NCBI GenBank assembly: GCA_028693975.1 | Contig: JAQUUF010000103.1 | Coordinates: 1 to 5,208 of the forward strand | Length of the DNA: 5,208 nt | Direction: 5' to 3' | From: Acidaminococcaceae bacterium | GTDB lineage: Bacteria > Bacillota > Negativicutes > Acidaminococcales > Acidaminococcaceae | Part shown: positions 5,087 through 5,208 of the stretch, one piece after another | Numbering within the stretch: position 1 is the stretch's first letter | How the letters are laid out: every line of letters begins with the position of its first letter | The notes under the pieces: generated by a model | What the model was told of the DNA's origin: nothing | The model's input: only the letters and a program-made list of their open reading frames with translations | Database searches by the model: none | Position numbers and translations under genes: made by a program

Positions 5087-5208
5087 ATGCAATTAGATCC
5101 ACAAGAATGGAAGGCTTATGTTGATTTTGTCTCAGGGGGTGAATGGCCTATTCCTCGAGGTTTTATTAGTAATTATGATAATTGGCTCTGTCGTAGTATG
5201 GTAGGGCG
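5087..5208 (+). CDS. Start of an unidentified protein, cut by the window end
   Basis: Forty complete codons are visible and remain open to the window end. The ATG at 5087 has an almost perfect ribosome site, GGAGGTGA (5074-5081), 5 bases upstream, and a promoter at 5051-5059, so this is a real gene start. The peptide begins MQLDPQEWKAYVDFVSGGEW and continues with a Pro/Gly and aromatic-rich stretch (residues 21-40). It has no signal peptide or membrane segment, so it is probably cytoplasmic. It does not look like LivH, which would start with a membrane helix. I do not recognise the family. Confidence 0.8.
   Translation, partial: MQLDPQEWKAYVDFVSGGEWPIPRGFISNYDNWLCRSMVG

Overview
The window is a compact, ordinary-looking bacterial chromosome segment with all genes on the + strand, moderate to low GC, and promoters of the sigma-A/sigma-70 type. 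The gene content fits a strict anaerobe of the Negativicutes (Veillonella/Selenomonas/Acidaminococcus-like diderm Firmicutes): a TrpB2-type tryptophan synthase beta chain, a secreted protein with two copies of an Adhesin_E-like domain, a tiny FeoB-associated Cys-rich membrane protein, and a Liv-type lipoprotein. That assignment is an inference from gene content and style, not from a marker gene.

Layout. Positions 1-905 hold the 3' two thirds of a TrpB2-like gene, closed by a strong intrinsic terminator (921-951). An extended -10 promoter abuts that terminator and starts a two-gene unit: a secreted hypothetical protein with an internal duplication (992-1708) and tadA, the tRNA A34 deaminase (1718-2167). 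A promoter inside the 3' end of tadA drives a tRNA-Ser(CGA) gene (2195-2282). Just 21 bases after the tRNA's CCA end comes a 44-residue FeoB-associated Cys-rich membrane protein (2304-2438), apparently on the same transcript. The roughly 200-base gap before alr contains a near-consensus promoter (TTGACA, 17-base spacer, TATACT) and then, within 60 bases, a strong intrinsic terminator. This is either an attenuated alr leader or a short standalone RNA. Alanine racemase (alr, 2643-3755) follows, then a Liv-type branched-chain amino-acid-binding lipoprotein (3811-4986). A UUCG-capped terminator (5010-5049) abuts another extended -10 promoter, which starts an unidentified gene that runs off the window end (from 5087).

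Function. The genes are mostly unrelated housekeeping functions: tRNA decoding (tadA, tRNA-Ser), cell-wall D-alanine supply (alr), tryptophan or indole metabolism (trpB2), amino-acid uptake (livK-like) and possibly iron transport. I found no insertion sequence, CRISPR array, phage gene or defence system. The most interesting points are the short promoter-terminator unit before alr, the tRNA-mRNA cotranscript, the duplicated secreted protein, the alanine racemase lacking the lysine that is carbamylated in the well-studied homologue, and the repeated terminator/extended -10 junctions. Nothing here is convincing evidence of an undescribed multi-gene system.
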